From NCBI RefSeq assembly GCF_036884295.1, contig NZ_CP145608.1, positions 496,001-560,000 on the forward strand: DNA of 64,000 nt. Direction: 5' to 3'. Below the pieces are notes generated by a model. It was given only the letters and a program-made list of their open reading frames with translations. It was not told where the DNA came from and did not search any database. This DNA is from Brochothrix thermosphacta DSM 20171 = FSL F6-1036. GTDB taxonomy: Bacteria; Bacillota; Bacilli; Lactobacillales; Listeriaceae. Below, in pieces: positions 55,857 through 64,000 of this stretch; position 1 is the first letter of the stretch; each line of letters begins with the position of its first letter. The translations under genes were made by a program, and so were the position numbers.

Positions 55857-57743
55857 ATGAAAATTTCAGAATTAATGTTACCACAAGTAATGGTGATGGA
55901 TATGACAGCGACAACGAAAGAAGCAGCATTGGATGAATTAATTGCCAGTTTAGACAAAGCAGGACGTATTGATGATGTTGCTTTATTCAAAAAAATGATT
56001 TTAGAACGAGAGGCACAATCTAGTACAGGTATCGGTGAAGGCGTTGCGATGCCACATGCTAAAACAGAAGCAGTTTCTCAACCGACAGTTGTATTCGGTA
56101 AAAGTAAAACAGGTGTGGATTTTGACTCACTTGATGGCGCACCTGCACGACTGTTCTTCATGATAGCAGCACCTGCGAGTGGTGCGGATCTACATTTACA
56201 AACGATTGCAGCATTATCGCGTTTATTAATCGACGCTGATTTCATTGAAAAATTAGAAGCGACAACAACACCTGAAGAAGTCGTTGCTTTGTTTGATGCA
56301 AAACAAGCAGAACAAGAAGTACCAGCCTCACCAACTGTAGAAAAAGCAAAAGCAAGTAAATTTGTTGTTGCAGTTACAGCTTGTCCAAATGGTATTGCTC
56401 ATACTTATATGTCTGAAGATGCTTTGCTTAAAAAAGGGGCAGAATTAGGTATTGAAATACGCGTTGAGACAAACGGCTCTGAAGGCGCTAAAAATGTGTT
56501 AACTGCTCAAGAAATTGCGCGTGCAGATGGTGTTATTATTGCAGCTGATAAAAAAGTTGAAATGGACCGTTTTGATGGTAAACCATTATTGAAACGTCCG
56601 GTAACTGATGGTTTCCGTAAAGCGGAAGAATTAGTGACACGTGCTTCTGTGGGTGATGCACCGATATTCCATGGTAGCGGATCAACAGAAACAAGCAACT
56701 CAAAAGAAAATGATGAATCAATCGGTAGCCGTATCTATAAAGATTTAATGAATGGGATTTCACATATGTTGCCATTCGTTATCGGTGGCGGTATTCTACT
56801 CGCACTATCGTTTATCTTCGAAAACAATTTTGGAACAGACAACACTATTTATAAATTACTTTCAACAATTTCAGGTGGAGAAACAGGTGCGTTCCTCTTC
56901 TTAATGCCTATTTTAGCTGGTTTTATTGCGATGAGTATTGCTGATCGTCCTGGTTTAATGCCTGGTATGGTCGGTGGTTTGATGGCAGTACATGCTAACG
57001 CAGGTTTTCTAGGTGCATTAGCTGCAGGTTTCCTTGCCGGTTATGTTGTTTTAATGTTACGTAAAGCTTTTGTTCACTTACCAAAAGTATTAGATGGTGT
57101 GAAACCTATGTTACTTTATCCAATTTTTGGTCTCCTTATCACTGGTGGGATCATGTACTATCTCTTCGATCCATTATTCGGTGGTTTAAATAAAATATTA
57201 ACAACGTGGTTAGATACAATGGGAACGGGGAACGCAATTTTACTAGGCGTTGTTCTCGGTGGAATGATGGCAATTGATATGGGTGGTCCATTTAACAAAG
57301 TAGCCTATGCCTTCTCAATTGGTGTCTTTACAACAAGTGGTAACACAAACGGTTTAATGATGGCGGCTGTAATGGCTGGTGGTATGGTACCTCCATTTGC
57401 AACAGCTTTAGCTTCAACATTCTTTAAAAATAAATTCACAAGCGAAGAACGTAAAGCAGGTATTTCAAACTATGTATTAGGTGCAACCTTTATTACAGAA
57501 GGTGCGATTCCATTTGCAGCAGCTGATCCAATCCGCGTGATTGTTTCAAGTGTTATTGGTGCCGCAATTGCTGGAGGTTTAACACAAGTATGGGCGATTA
57601 ACTTCCCAGCACCACACGGTGGTTTTATATTAGCAGCATTAGCAAACCATCCATGGTTGTTTGTCTTAGCTGTGTTAATCGGTTCTGTCGTTTCAGCTAT
57701 TATCCTCGGATTATGGAAGAAACCAGTCACAGCCGGAAAATAA
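55857..57743 (+). CDS. fruA: PTS fructose-specific EIIABC
   Basis: A 628-residue fused phosphotransferase. EIIA is at 1-150 with phosphorylated His67 in AMPHAKTEA; EIIB is at about 170-265 with Cys in TACPNGIAHTYMSEDAL. EIIC follows from about 285 with eight or so membrane segments and the GGPFNKVAYAF and TEGAIPFAAADP motifs. It delivers fructose-1-phosphate to FruK. Strong AGGAGG before ATG 55857. Unlike the two other EIIBC proteins in the window, it carries its own EIIA. Confidence 0.96.
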   Translation: MKISELMLPQVMVMDMTATTKEAALDELIASLDKAGRIDDVALFKKMILEREAQSSTGIGEGVAMPHAKTEAVSQPTVVFGKSKTGVDFDSLDGAPARLFFMIAAPASGADLHLQTIAALSRLLIDADFIEKLEATTTPEEVVALFDAKQAEQEVPASPTVEKAKASKFVVAVTACPNGIAHTYMSEDALLKKGAELGIEIRVETNGSEGAKNVLTAQEIARADGVIIAADKKVEMDRFDGKPLLKRPVTDGFRKAEELVTRASVGDAPIFHGSGSTETSNSKENDESIGSRIYKDLMNGISHMLPFVIGGGILLALSFIFENNFGTDNTIYKLLSTISGGETGAFLFLMPILAGFIAMSIADRPGLMPGMVGGLMAVHANAGFLGALAAGFLAGYVVLMLRKAFVHLPKVLDGVKPMLLYPIFGLLITGGIMYYLFDPLFGGLNKILTTWLDTMGTGNAILLGVVLGGMMAIDMGGPFNKVAYAFSIGVFTTSGNTNGLMMAAVMAGGMVPPFATALASTFFKNKFTSEERKAGISNYVLGATFITEGAIPFAAADPIRVIVSSVIGAAIAGGLTQVWAINFPAPHGGFILAALANHPWLFVLAVLIGSVVSAIILGLWKKPVTAGK

Positions 57744-57751
57744 GTAAGCAA

Positions 57752-57790
57752 AAACAGTATGTTGACTTTAAAGTCAACGTGCTGTTTTTT
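57752..57790 (+). terminator. Rho-independent terminator of the fructose operon
   Basis: AACAGTATGTTGACTTT/AAAGTCAACGTGCTGTT stem (G-U pairs) with T-run. Confidence 0.92.
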
Positions 57791-57918
57791 TGTTAAATTA
57801 TGGATGAATAATGAAAGATAATCGTATCTTAGTGAAGAAAAATAAGACGTTGAATCATCCGTGTACTATTTGTGTTATTCTAATAAGACAGTAATTAATT
57901 ACAGAAGGGTGAGTATAA

Positions 57919-58776
57919 ATGAATATAGAAAAAATTAAAGTGATTTTTGTCGATCTAGATGGTACATTATTAAACAATGAAAATACAGCAAGCGAGCGTT
58001 CGTTAAACTATTTAATGGCATTAAAAGAGCGAGGATACCATGTTTTTATCTGTACGGGTCGTACGATTGAAGAGATGAAAGGGGCTTTTCCAATTCCATT
58101 TGAACCAACAGGAATGGTAACAACCAATGGGATGGCAGTTTATTTAGATGGTAAACTTGTAGAAAAAAACGCGTTAACAAAAGAGCTTGTTAATGAACTC
58201 GTTGATCGTTCGCGTGAGGTGAATATGTATTATGAATTAAACCCAATCGCTGGAAAACGTCGCATTTATAAAGAAGATGAACAATGGGTACGTCAACATG
58301 TACTGAGCGGGCAACCGGCTTCAGTTGAAGATGGTGAATTTTTATCGCGTGAAAATGCAATGAAAGATGGCGTCATTGATTGGATTGAGGCTTCAGAACA
58401 TGATGATATCGCTAAAATTTATTTTTATAACGGAGATCCGGAAGAAATCGAACGTTTTAACGAAGGACTAACAGCGTTAGGAAAAGTGCAACCTTTTGCT
58501 AATTTTTCATCATCGCTTAACAATATTGAAGTGATTGTAGAAAATATCTCTAAAGCATCGGGTATTCGATATGTTCTTAACCATTATCACTTAAAACCAG
58601 AAAATATTTTGGTGTTTGGTGATAGCTACAATGATGTACCAATGTTTGAGTTAGCAGGAAATGCTGTTGCTATGCAAAATGCAGTGCCAGAAATTAAAGC
58701 ATTAGCAACGGATGTTAACCCTTATTCAAATGAAGAAGATGGCGTGTATCTTTATCTATCTAATTTGCTCAAGTAA
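57919..58776 (+). CDS. Cof-type HAD phosphatase
   Basis: A 285-residue HAD subclass IIB enzyme. Motif I FVDLDGTLLNNE has the Asp nucleophile near residue 11, motif II is ICTGRT, and motif IV VFGDSYNDVPMFELAG. Family members dephosphorylate sugar phosphates, pyridoxal phosphate or flavin nucleotides with broad specificity. It starts after an AAGGGTGA site. The next gene begins 41 bases after its stop; no terminator is evident between them. Confidence 0.88.
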   Translation: MNIEKIKVIFVDLDGTLLNNENTASERSLNYLMALKERGYHVFICTGRTIEEMKGAFPIPFEPTGMVTTNGMAVYLDGKLVEKNALTKELVNELVDRSREVNMYYELNPIAGKRRIYKEDEQWVRQHVLSGQPASVEDGEFLSRENAMKDGVIDWIEASEHDDIAKIYFYNGDPEEIERFNEGLTALGKVQPFANFSSSLNNIEVIVENISKASGIRYVLNHYHLKPENILVFGDSYNDVPMFELAGNAVAMQNAVPEIKALATDVNPYSNEEDGVYLYLSNLLK

Positions 58777-58817
58777 AATAGCAGTAATTTAATATAATTG
58801 AAAGAAGGCTATTTATC

Positions 58818-60113
58818 ATGGATATTATCAATTCTATTCTAGTGATTGTTTTGATTTTAATTACAGGTTTTTTTGTTGCTGCCGAGTTTGCTATTGTTGC
58901 TTTAAAGCCTACAAAAGTGCGTGAGTTAGAAGAATCAGGTAATAAAAATGCGAAATATGTTAAAATTATCACTTCACGGATGAATGATTACCTTGCTGCT
59001 TGTCAGTTAGGCAATACACTAGCAGCATTAGCAATTGGTTGGTTAGGAGAAGCGACCATGCATAAATGGTTGCAACCCTTATTTGATATCTTACCTTTGA
59101 ATGCCACGATAGAACGACCAGTCACTGTAGCGATTTCATTTTTAATGATTACATATGTTAACGTTGTTGTAGGTGAATTAGCACCTAAAACACTCTCGAT
59201 TCAAGCTGCAGACAAAACGGCATTATTTGTCGCACGTCCGCTAATAATCTGGTATTATGCCATGTATCCATTTAACTGGTTATTGAATGAGTCAGCAAAT
59301 ATGATTGCACGCCTTTTTGGTGTGAAACGTAATGCAGAGATAGATAATGGTGTAACACCGACTGAATTGAAAATTATTTTAAATGACAGTTATCGTCAAG
59401 GTATTGTAAATCCGATGGAATATCAATACGTACAAAACATCTTTAAATTAGATGATTTGCAGGTTCAAGAAATTATGATTCCTCGAAAAGAAGTAGAAGC
59501 AATTAATGCGGAACAAACGATTCAAGAGTTAATCGAAATGTTTAAAATTCATCCATTTGATAATTATTTAGTAGTTAGCAACAATGATAAAGATGACGTG
59601 CAAGGTATCTTACATGCTAAAACAATTATTTCACAAATGGCGAACGATCAAAACATTTTTGAAAGAACAGTGGCGTCACTGATGATCGATGCCATGAAAA
59701 TTTTTGAGGGGACGCATTTACAAGATGTCTTACAGCAGATGCGTCAACAACAACAAAATTTTGCCGTTGTCACTGATGAGTACGGTGGGACTAGCGGTAT
59801 AGTTACATTGGAAGATATACTGGAAGTCATTGTCGGTGATTTAGATGGTCTTAATGAATCAGGGCAAATTCGTCATTTAGCGCCCGATCATTACATGATT
59901 CCAGGTGATACGTCGTTAAGTGAGGTCGATGAATTACTAAATACAGAGTTAGCCAATCATTTAGTTTATACGCTAGCTGGTTGGGTACTTTATACGAATT
60001 TTGCTATTACAGAAGGCGAGTCGATTGTAGAAGATGGCTATCAGTTTACAGTTGTTAGTATGTCGCAACAAGCAATTCAGCTAGTTGAAGTAAAGAAAGT
60101 GAAAAAACACTAA
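58818..60113 (+). CDS. CNNM/CBS-domain membrane protein (hemolysin-like, CorC family)
   Basis: A 431-residue protein: an N-terminal CNNM transmembrane domain with four hydrophobic segments (1-190; FFVAAEFAIVALKPTKVRELEESG), two CBS domains (about 205-335; VQEIMIPRKEVEAINAE) and a C-terminal transporter-associated domain (MIPGDTSLSEVDELL). Relatives mediate Mg2+ or other cation export/homeostasis. The hemolysin label is historical. It terminates at the hairpin at 60262, which overlaps the end of the convergent metX. Confidence 0.9.
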   Translation: MDIINSILVIVLILITGFFVAAEFAIVALKPTKVRELEESGNKNAKYVKIITSRMNDYLAACQLGNTLAALAIGWLGEATMHKWLQPLFDILPLNATIERPVTVAISFLMITYVNVVVGELAPKTLSIQAADKTALFVARPLIIWYYAMYPFNWLLNESANMIARLFGVKRNAEIDNGVTPTELKIILNDSYRQGIVNPMEYQYVQNIFKLDDLQVQEIMIPRKEVEAINAEQTIQELIEMFKIHPFDNYLVVSNNDKDDVQGILHAKTIISQMANDQNIFERTVASLMIDAMKIFEGTHLQDVLQQMRQQQQNFAVVTDEYGGTSGIVTLEDILEVIVGDLDGLNESGQIRHLAPDHYMIPGDTSLSEVDELLNTELANHLVYTLAGWVLYTNFAITEGESIVEDGYQFTVVSMSQQAIQLVEVKKVKKH

Positions 60114-60261
60114 TCTAGGTCGTTACTCCTCGTTCATTCAGGATTTCATATTTATAAGTACACGCACCACCACTCATCGTGCCTACTATCGCAGCGTTTT
60201 TCTTCAGTCTCATCACATTTTGGATGAGTAATTTAAAATTTATAAAAGAATATTATTGCTG

Positions 60262-60297
60262 AAACAAGTCCCTAACTAGCAGGACTTGTTTTTTTTA
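60262..60297 (+). terminator. Terminator overlapping the metX stop region
   Basis: AAACAAGTCC/GGACTTGTTT stem, loop of ten bases, T-run on the plus strand. One arm lies inside the metX coding end, so the same DNA serves two roles. Confidence 0.88.
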
Positions 60298-61375
60298 TTT
60301 TTGCAAGAAATTGTGAAACAAGTGGACTGATTTTAGCTGATTCAATCAAAAAGGCATCATGCCCATAAATTGAACTTAATTCATGATAGGTAACGGGTAC
60401 GTTGTTAGCTTCAAGAATTGTTCGAGCAAAGCGACATTGTTCAATTTTAAAAAGCTGATCTTCTTTGAAGGCAATATAAAGATAGGGTGTGCGCACAGTG
60501 GCAATCGAAGTGCTTTTTTGATTAGGAGAAACAGCATCAAATAAATCGATCATACGTGTCAGGTATAAAAAACTGAGTGCGTCAAAACGTTGGATAAATT
60601 TTTCACCCTGATAATTAAGGTACGATTCAACATCAAATAACTGGTGCCAACTTTCAGTGGTTGTTGTGTTTTCATTAAGAGGGGCCATACTAAATTGCGT
60701 ATCCAACATCCGATCTGTACGGTAGGTTAACATCGCTAACATTCTAGCATGTGCTAGCATTGGTGGTTGTTCTGTATAGCGTCCCTTTTTAAACTGAGGA
60801 TCAGATAGGATGAGCTGACGCATCACATGATTAAAACCAACATTTTCAGGACTTGAGGCAAGTGGTGATGCAAGATTAATTACTCCCGAGATGAAGTCCG
60901 GATAATCAATTGCCCATTGAGTGGCTTGAATCCCTCCCATTGATCCACCGACAACGCAAAAAAGATGATCAATACCCAGCTGTGAAAGTAACTCTTTTTG
61001 AACACGGACCATATCACTTGCATGGATTGTTGGAAAATCAAGCAAGTAAGGTTGATTGGTTTCAGGATTAAACGATTGTGGTCCAGTCGAGCCATAACAG
61101 CCGCCTAAAACATTAATGCATATTAAAAAATAAGTATCTGTATCTAACATTTTACCTGCACCAACAAAGTCATCCCACCAGCCTTCTTGATCGTCGTCAC
61201 TATGTTTCGCAACATGGGCATCCCCAGTCAAGGCATGTGTAATAAGGATGGCATTACTTGAATTTTTGTTTAAAGAGCCATATGTTTCATAGGCAACCGT
61301 AATGTTTTTTAATTGTACGTGTGATGCAAGATTTAAAGGTTTATCAGTAAATAGAACCATTTCTTTACGATGCAT
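60272..61375 (-). CDS. metX: Homoserine O-acetyltransferase
   Basis: A 367-residue alpha/beta-hydrolase-fold enzyme making O-acetylhomoserine for methionine synthesis. The nucleophile elbow is VVGGSMGGIQATQWAIDYP, the N-terminal block LITHALTGDAHVA with GWWDDFVGAGK, and the C-terminal catalytic His is in YGHDAFLIE. Some MetX-like proteins are succinyltransferases; the acyl donor cannot be fixed by eye. A SAM-I riboswitch precedes it on the minus strand, which directly links it to methionine metabolism. Terminal residues overlap the hairpin of the convergent gene. Confidence 0.93.
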   Translation of the reverse strand: MHRKEMVLFTDKPLNLASHVQLKNITVAYETYGSLNKNSSNAILITHALTGDAHVAKHSDDDQEGWWDDFVGAGKMLDTDTYFLICINVLGGCYGSTGPQSFNPETNQPYLLDFPTIHASDMVRVQKELLSQLGIDHLFCVVGGSMGGIQATQWAIDYPDFISGVINLASPLASSPENVGFNHVMRQLILSDPQFKKGRYTEQPPMLAHARMLAMLTYRTDRMLDTQFSMAPLNENTTTTESWHQLFDVESYLNYQGEKFIQRFDALSFLYLTRMIDLFDAVSPNQKSTSIATVRTPYLYIAFKEDQLFKIEQCRFARTILEANNVPVTYHELSSIYGHDAFLIESAKISPLVSQFLAKIKKTSPAS

Positions 61376-61395
61376 ATGTCATCCCCCTTAAGAAA

Positions 61396-61560
61396 ATAAA
61401 AAACGCTTAACTACAATGTCAAAATAGACAAAGAGTTAAACGTTGAATGTTAACGTTCAGCACTTATCTGTCAGTAATGACTGTTGGATGTAGCACCGTG
61501 AACAATCGTTCCGGTTGCTAAGGTATCAGCGGGCCAAGTCCCTCCACCTTTCTGGATAAG
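61396..61560 (-). ncRNA. SAM-I riboswitch of metX
   Basis: On the minus strand the aptamer runs from 61560 to 61463. It has CTTATCC...GGTGGAGGGACTTGGCCC, GCTGATACCTTAGCAACC and GGTGCTA, with P1 CTTATC/GATAAG. The terminator (61443 to 61396) is CGTTTAACT/AGTTAAGCG with an internal GTC/GAC pairing and TTTTTTA tail. The segment between carries AACGTT repeats able to form an alternative (antiterminator) pairing. Confidence 0.94.
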
Positions 61561-61710
61561 TAGATTCAATTAACATTTATTATGATTGATTGCACAACAG
61601 TTGTCAATCTTCATTTTTTTTAGACTAGTAATAGAAATTAGTTTTAAAAAAAGTTATACTAGAGTAATAGGATAAAGACACAAACAAAACAGAGAAAAGA
61701 GGCTAAAACT

Positions 61711-62442
61711 GTGAAAGTGACTATTTTTTCAACTTGTTTAGTAGACATGATGTTCCCAGAAGTAGGAAAAGCAATGGTAGAAGTACTGGAACGCTTTGGT
61801 TGTAAAACTGATTTACCAGGATCGCAAATTTGTTGCGGTCAACCTACTTATAACAGCGGTTATCATAAAGACAGCCGTGCTTCAATGATTAATCAGATGA
61901 AGGCGTTTAAAAACGCAGAATACGTTGTCGGACCCTCAGGTTCGTGCGTAGCAATGTTAAAAGAATATAAAGAGATATTTAAAGATGATGAAATTTACCG
62001 TGATGAAGCGGCAGCGTTGCATGACAAGACATATGAATTCACACAATTTATTGTTAACGTACTAGGTATTACAAATGTGGGTGCTCATTTAGAAGGTAAA
62101 GCAACTTACCATCGCTCATGTCACATGACGCGTTTGTTAGGAGAAAAGAAAGCACCGTATCAATTATTAGATGAAGTCGAAGGGTTAGAAATGATTCCAC
62201 TAGCACACATTGAAAACTGTTGTGGTTTTGGAGGGACATTCTCTGTTAAAATGCCTGATATCTCAGAACAAATGGTGACTGAAAAAGTAGAGGATATTGT
62301 TAACACAGGTGCTGAAATTTTAATCAGTGCAGATATGGGTTGTTTAATGAATATTGGTGGGAAGTTTAATCGTGATGGTAAACGTATCCGCATTATGCAT
62401 ATCGCCGAAGTCTTAAACAATGATGTAAAAGTGAAAGCTTAA
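61711..62442 (+). CDS. lutA: L-lactate utilization protein LutA
   Basis: A 243-residue subunit of the LutABC lactate dehydrogenase complex that oxidises L-lactate to pyruvate. It has two cysteine-rich CCG motifs, QICCGQPTYNSGY near 40 and IENCCGFGGTFSVKMP near 170, which bind an Fe-S cofactor. It starts with GTG 61711 after AGAGG and lies 18 bases before lutB. In Bacillus the operon is repressed by LutR; no such gene is present here. Confidence 0.93.
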   Translation: MKVTIFSTCLVDMMFPEVGKAMVEVLERFGCKTDLPGSQICCGQPTYNSGYHKDSRASMINQMKAFKNAEYVVGPSGSCVAMLKEYKEIFKDDEIYRDEAAALHDKTYEFTQFIVNVLGITNVGAHLEGKATYHRSCHMTRLLGEKKAPYQLLDEVEGLEMIPLAHIENCCGFGGTFSVKMPDISEQMVTEKVEDIVNTGAEILISADMGCLMNIGGKFNRDGKRIRIMHIAEVLNNDVKVKA

Positions 62443-62460
62443 ACGAAGGGAGCTATCAAA

Positions 62461-63945
62461 ATGCCGATTTCAACAAGTGATAAGTCTTTTAAAGAACGAA
62501 TTGATAAAGCAAAAGAAGATACATTTATGCAACGAGCAGTTGAAAAATCTCAAGATGGTCAATGGGAAAAACGTGAAGGTTCCCGTGAACGTATTGGTAA
62601 CTGGGAACAATGGCGTGAGTTAGGCGAACAAATTCGCCAACATACGATTACTCATTTAGATTATTATTTAGAACAATTTAGTGATAATGTTGCCAAGCGA
62701 GGCGGTCATGTTTTTTTTGCTGAAACAGCCGAAGATGCTAGCAATTATATCGAAAAAGTCATCGAAGAAAAAAAGGCAAAAAAAATTGTTAAAGCCAAAT
62801 CAATGGTAACAGAAGAGATTGGCATGAATGAAATGATTCGCGAATTATCACATATTGAATTTTTCGAATCAGATTTAGCTGAATTTATATTACAAGAAGA
62901 CGATTGGGATGCTCCTTCTCATATTGTTTTCCCAGATATTCATAAAAATAGACAACAAATAAGAAAAGTTTTCCATGAAAAACTGGGCTATGATGGTGAT
63001 GATAATCCTCAACGAATGGCGCGTTTTGTTCGTGGTATTTTGCGTAAACATTTTTTAGAAGCAGATATCGGTATTACAGGTTGTAACTTTGCGATTGCTA
63101 ACTCAGGTCAAGTGAACCTGGTTACCAATGAGGGAAATGCGGATTTGGTAGAAAGCATTCCTAAAACGCAAATTGTGGTGATGGGGATGGAACGTATTGT
63201 CCCAAATATCGAAGATGCAGAAGTATTAGATAATCTGCTTGCGAGAAGTGCTGTCGGACAAGATTTAACAACCTATATCACGTTTGCTGGGCCAAAATTA
63301 GCAGATGAAAATGATGGTCCTGAGGATTTTCACGTTGTTATTGTTGATAACGGACGCTCAAAAGTGTTAGGAACTGAATTTCAATCAATCTTACAATGTA
63401 TTCGTTGTGGTGCCTGTTTAAATGTTTGTCCTGTTTATCGTCATATCGGCGGTCATGGATATGGATCAATTTATCCAGGACCAGTAGGCGCGATTCTTTC
63501 ACCGATTATTGGTGGTTATGAAGAGTTTAAAGAGCTCCCATTTGCATCCAGCTTATGTGGTGCATGTACAGATACTTGTCCCGTGAAAATCCCACTGCAT
63601 AATTTATTGATTGAACACCGTCGTGTTTTAACGGATGATAAGAAAATAATGCATGGTTTTAATGATGTACAGATGCGTGCGGTAGCATTAGGAACAGCAA
63701 AACCATTCCTTTTTAAATCAGCGCTGAAAGTAGCACATTTTGGATCGGGAATTTTAACGAGTCATGATCCTGTCTCAGCGATTAATTTTTCAACAAACGG
63801 TGTCATAAAAAAAGGACCTGGAATGGTTAAAGGTTGGACAGATGTTCGCGATATGACCCGTCCGGTTAAAGAAAAAGATAATTTCCGTACATGGTTTAAA
63901 ACCCGAGAGAAACAAAGAGGTGAAAATAATGACGCAAATTCATAA
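62461..63945 (+). CDS. lutB: L-lactate utilization iron-sulfur protein LutB
   Basis: A 494-residue subunit with an N-terminal LUD domain (about 60-300; GITGCNFAIANSGQVNLVTNEGN) and two [4Fe-4S] motifs in the C-terminal half, CIRCGACLNVCP and CGACTDTCP. Electron carrier of LutABC. It overlaps lutC by 17 bases. Ends at 63945; length is as in the family. Confidence 0.94.
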   Translation: MPISTSDKSFKERIDKAKEDTFMQRAVEKSQDGQWEKREGSRERIGNWEQWRELGEQIRQHTITHLDYYLEQFSDNVAKRGGHVFFAETAEDASNYIEKVIEEKKAKKIVKAKSMVTEEIGMNEMIRELSHIEFFESDLAEFILQEDDWDAPSHIVFPDIHKNRQQIRKVFHEKLGYDGDDNPQRMARFVRGILRKHFLEADIGITGCNFAIANSGQVNLVTNEGNADLVESIPKTQIVVMGMERIVPNIEDAEVLDNLLARSAVGQDLTTYITFAGPKLADENDGPEDFHVVIVDNGRSKVLGTEFQSILQCIRCGACLNVCPVYRHIGGHGYGSIYPGPVGAILSPIIGGYEEFKELPFASSLCGACTDTCPVKIPLHNLLIEHRRVLTDDKKIMHGFNDVQMRAVALGTAKPFLFKSALKVAHFGSGILTSHDPVSAINFSTNGVIKKGPGMVKGWTDVRDMTRPVKEKDNFRTWFKTREKQRGENNDANS

Positions 63946-64000
63946 TCGTGATAAATTTTTAGATGGTTTAGCAGAAAAATTGGGACGCCCACGCATACGT
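63929..64000 (+). CDS. lutC: Lactate utilization protein LutC (partial, N-terminus only)
   Basis: ATG 63929 with GAGGTGA eight bases upstream opens a frame of 24 codons (MTQIHNRDKFLDGLAEKLG...) to the right edge, out of frame with and overlapping the lutB end. The position after lutA-lutB and the overlap identify it as lutC, a LUD-domain protein; the diagnostic region lies outside the window. Confidence 0.8.
   Translation, partial: MTQIHNRDKFLDGLAEKLGRPRIR

Noticed and set aside
58818-60113. Virulence hemolysin
   Set aside because: The name is historical; CNNM plus CBS domains indicate a cation homeostasis protein.

Overview
The window reads as chromosome of a low-GC Gram-positive bacterium of the Listeria/Bacillus lineage. 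Coding is dense, Shine-Dalgarno sequences are strong, and rho-independent terminators are frequent. The stretch rodA-type gene, ArsC-like protein, gcvH, thioredoxin-like protein, metN-metI-metQ, then sufC-D-S-U-B follows the Bacillus/Listeria order. The many sugar PTS loci and CcpA-type cre sites fit a saccharolytic Listeriaceae member such as Brochothrix; the genus is an inference. No rRNA, tRNA, phage, transposon or CRISPR was seen.

Layout. 1-7220: maltodextrin locus on the minus strand (LacI-type regulator, two GH13 enzymes, binding protein, permease cut by the left edge). 7354-7986: two small stress-type proteins. 8066-10936: bacterial nitric oxide synthase oxygenase, a Nudix hydrolase and a RodA/FtsW protein. 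11176-16190: ArsC-like protein, gcvH, thioredoxin-like protein, then a SAM-I riboswitch driving a methionine ABC importer with two tandem metQ genes. 16290-21837: sufCDSUB Fe-S assembly operon with a structured leader. 22048-25799: GntR/HutC regulator, PTS EIIBC and 6-phospho-beta-glucosidase. 25878-28658: LysR regulator and a CocE/NonD-type hydrolase gene broken by a 19-bp tandem duplication. 28876-35777: sucrose locus (LacI repressor, sucrose-6-phosphate hydrolase, EIIBC, alpha-glucosidase, ROK fructokinase), with divergent promoters. 36045-41177: surface-protein locus with a 321-residue Asp-Ala repeat protein ending in an LPNTA sorting signal, a 572-residue protein of unknown function, and a class D-type sortase. 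41277-45339: gluconate regulator, kinase and permease. 45448-52307: housekeeping genes (DUF72, Tyr phosphatase, YunD/YutD/NagD-like, MFS, alpha/beta hydrolase). 52346-54018: MFS exporter with two very small genes. 54016-57790: fructose operon fruR-fruK-fruA. 57919-60297: Cof-type HAD phosphatase and a CNNM/CBS membrane protein. 60272-61560: metX under a second SAM-I riboswitch. 61711-64000: lutABC lactate oxidation operon, with lutC cut by the right edge.

How the genes work together. Five carbohydrate modules (maltodextrin, beta-glucoside, sucrose, gluconate, fructose) each carry a local regulator, and four of them have a cre-like site in or next to a recognisable promoter. This points to carbon catabolite control. 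Methionine uptake and synthesis are both placed under SAM riboswitches. The most unusual part is the three-gene LPNTA/sortase locus, in which anchoring enzyme and substrate appear to be paired.
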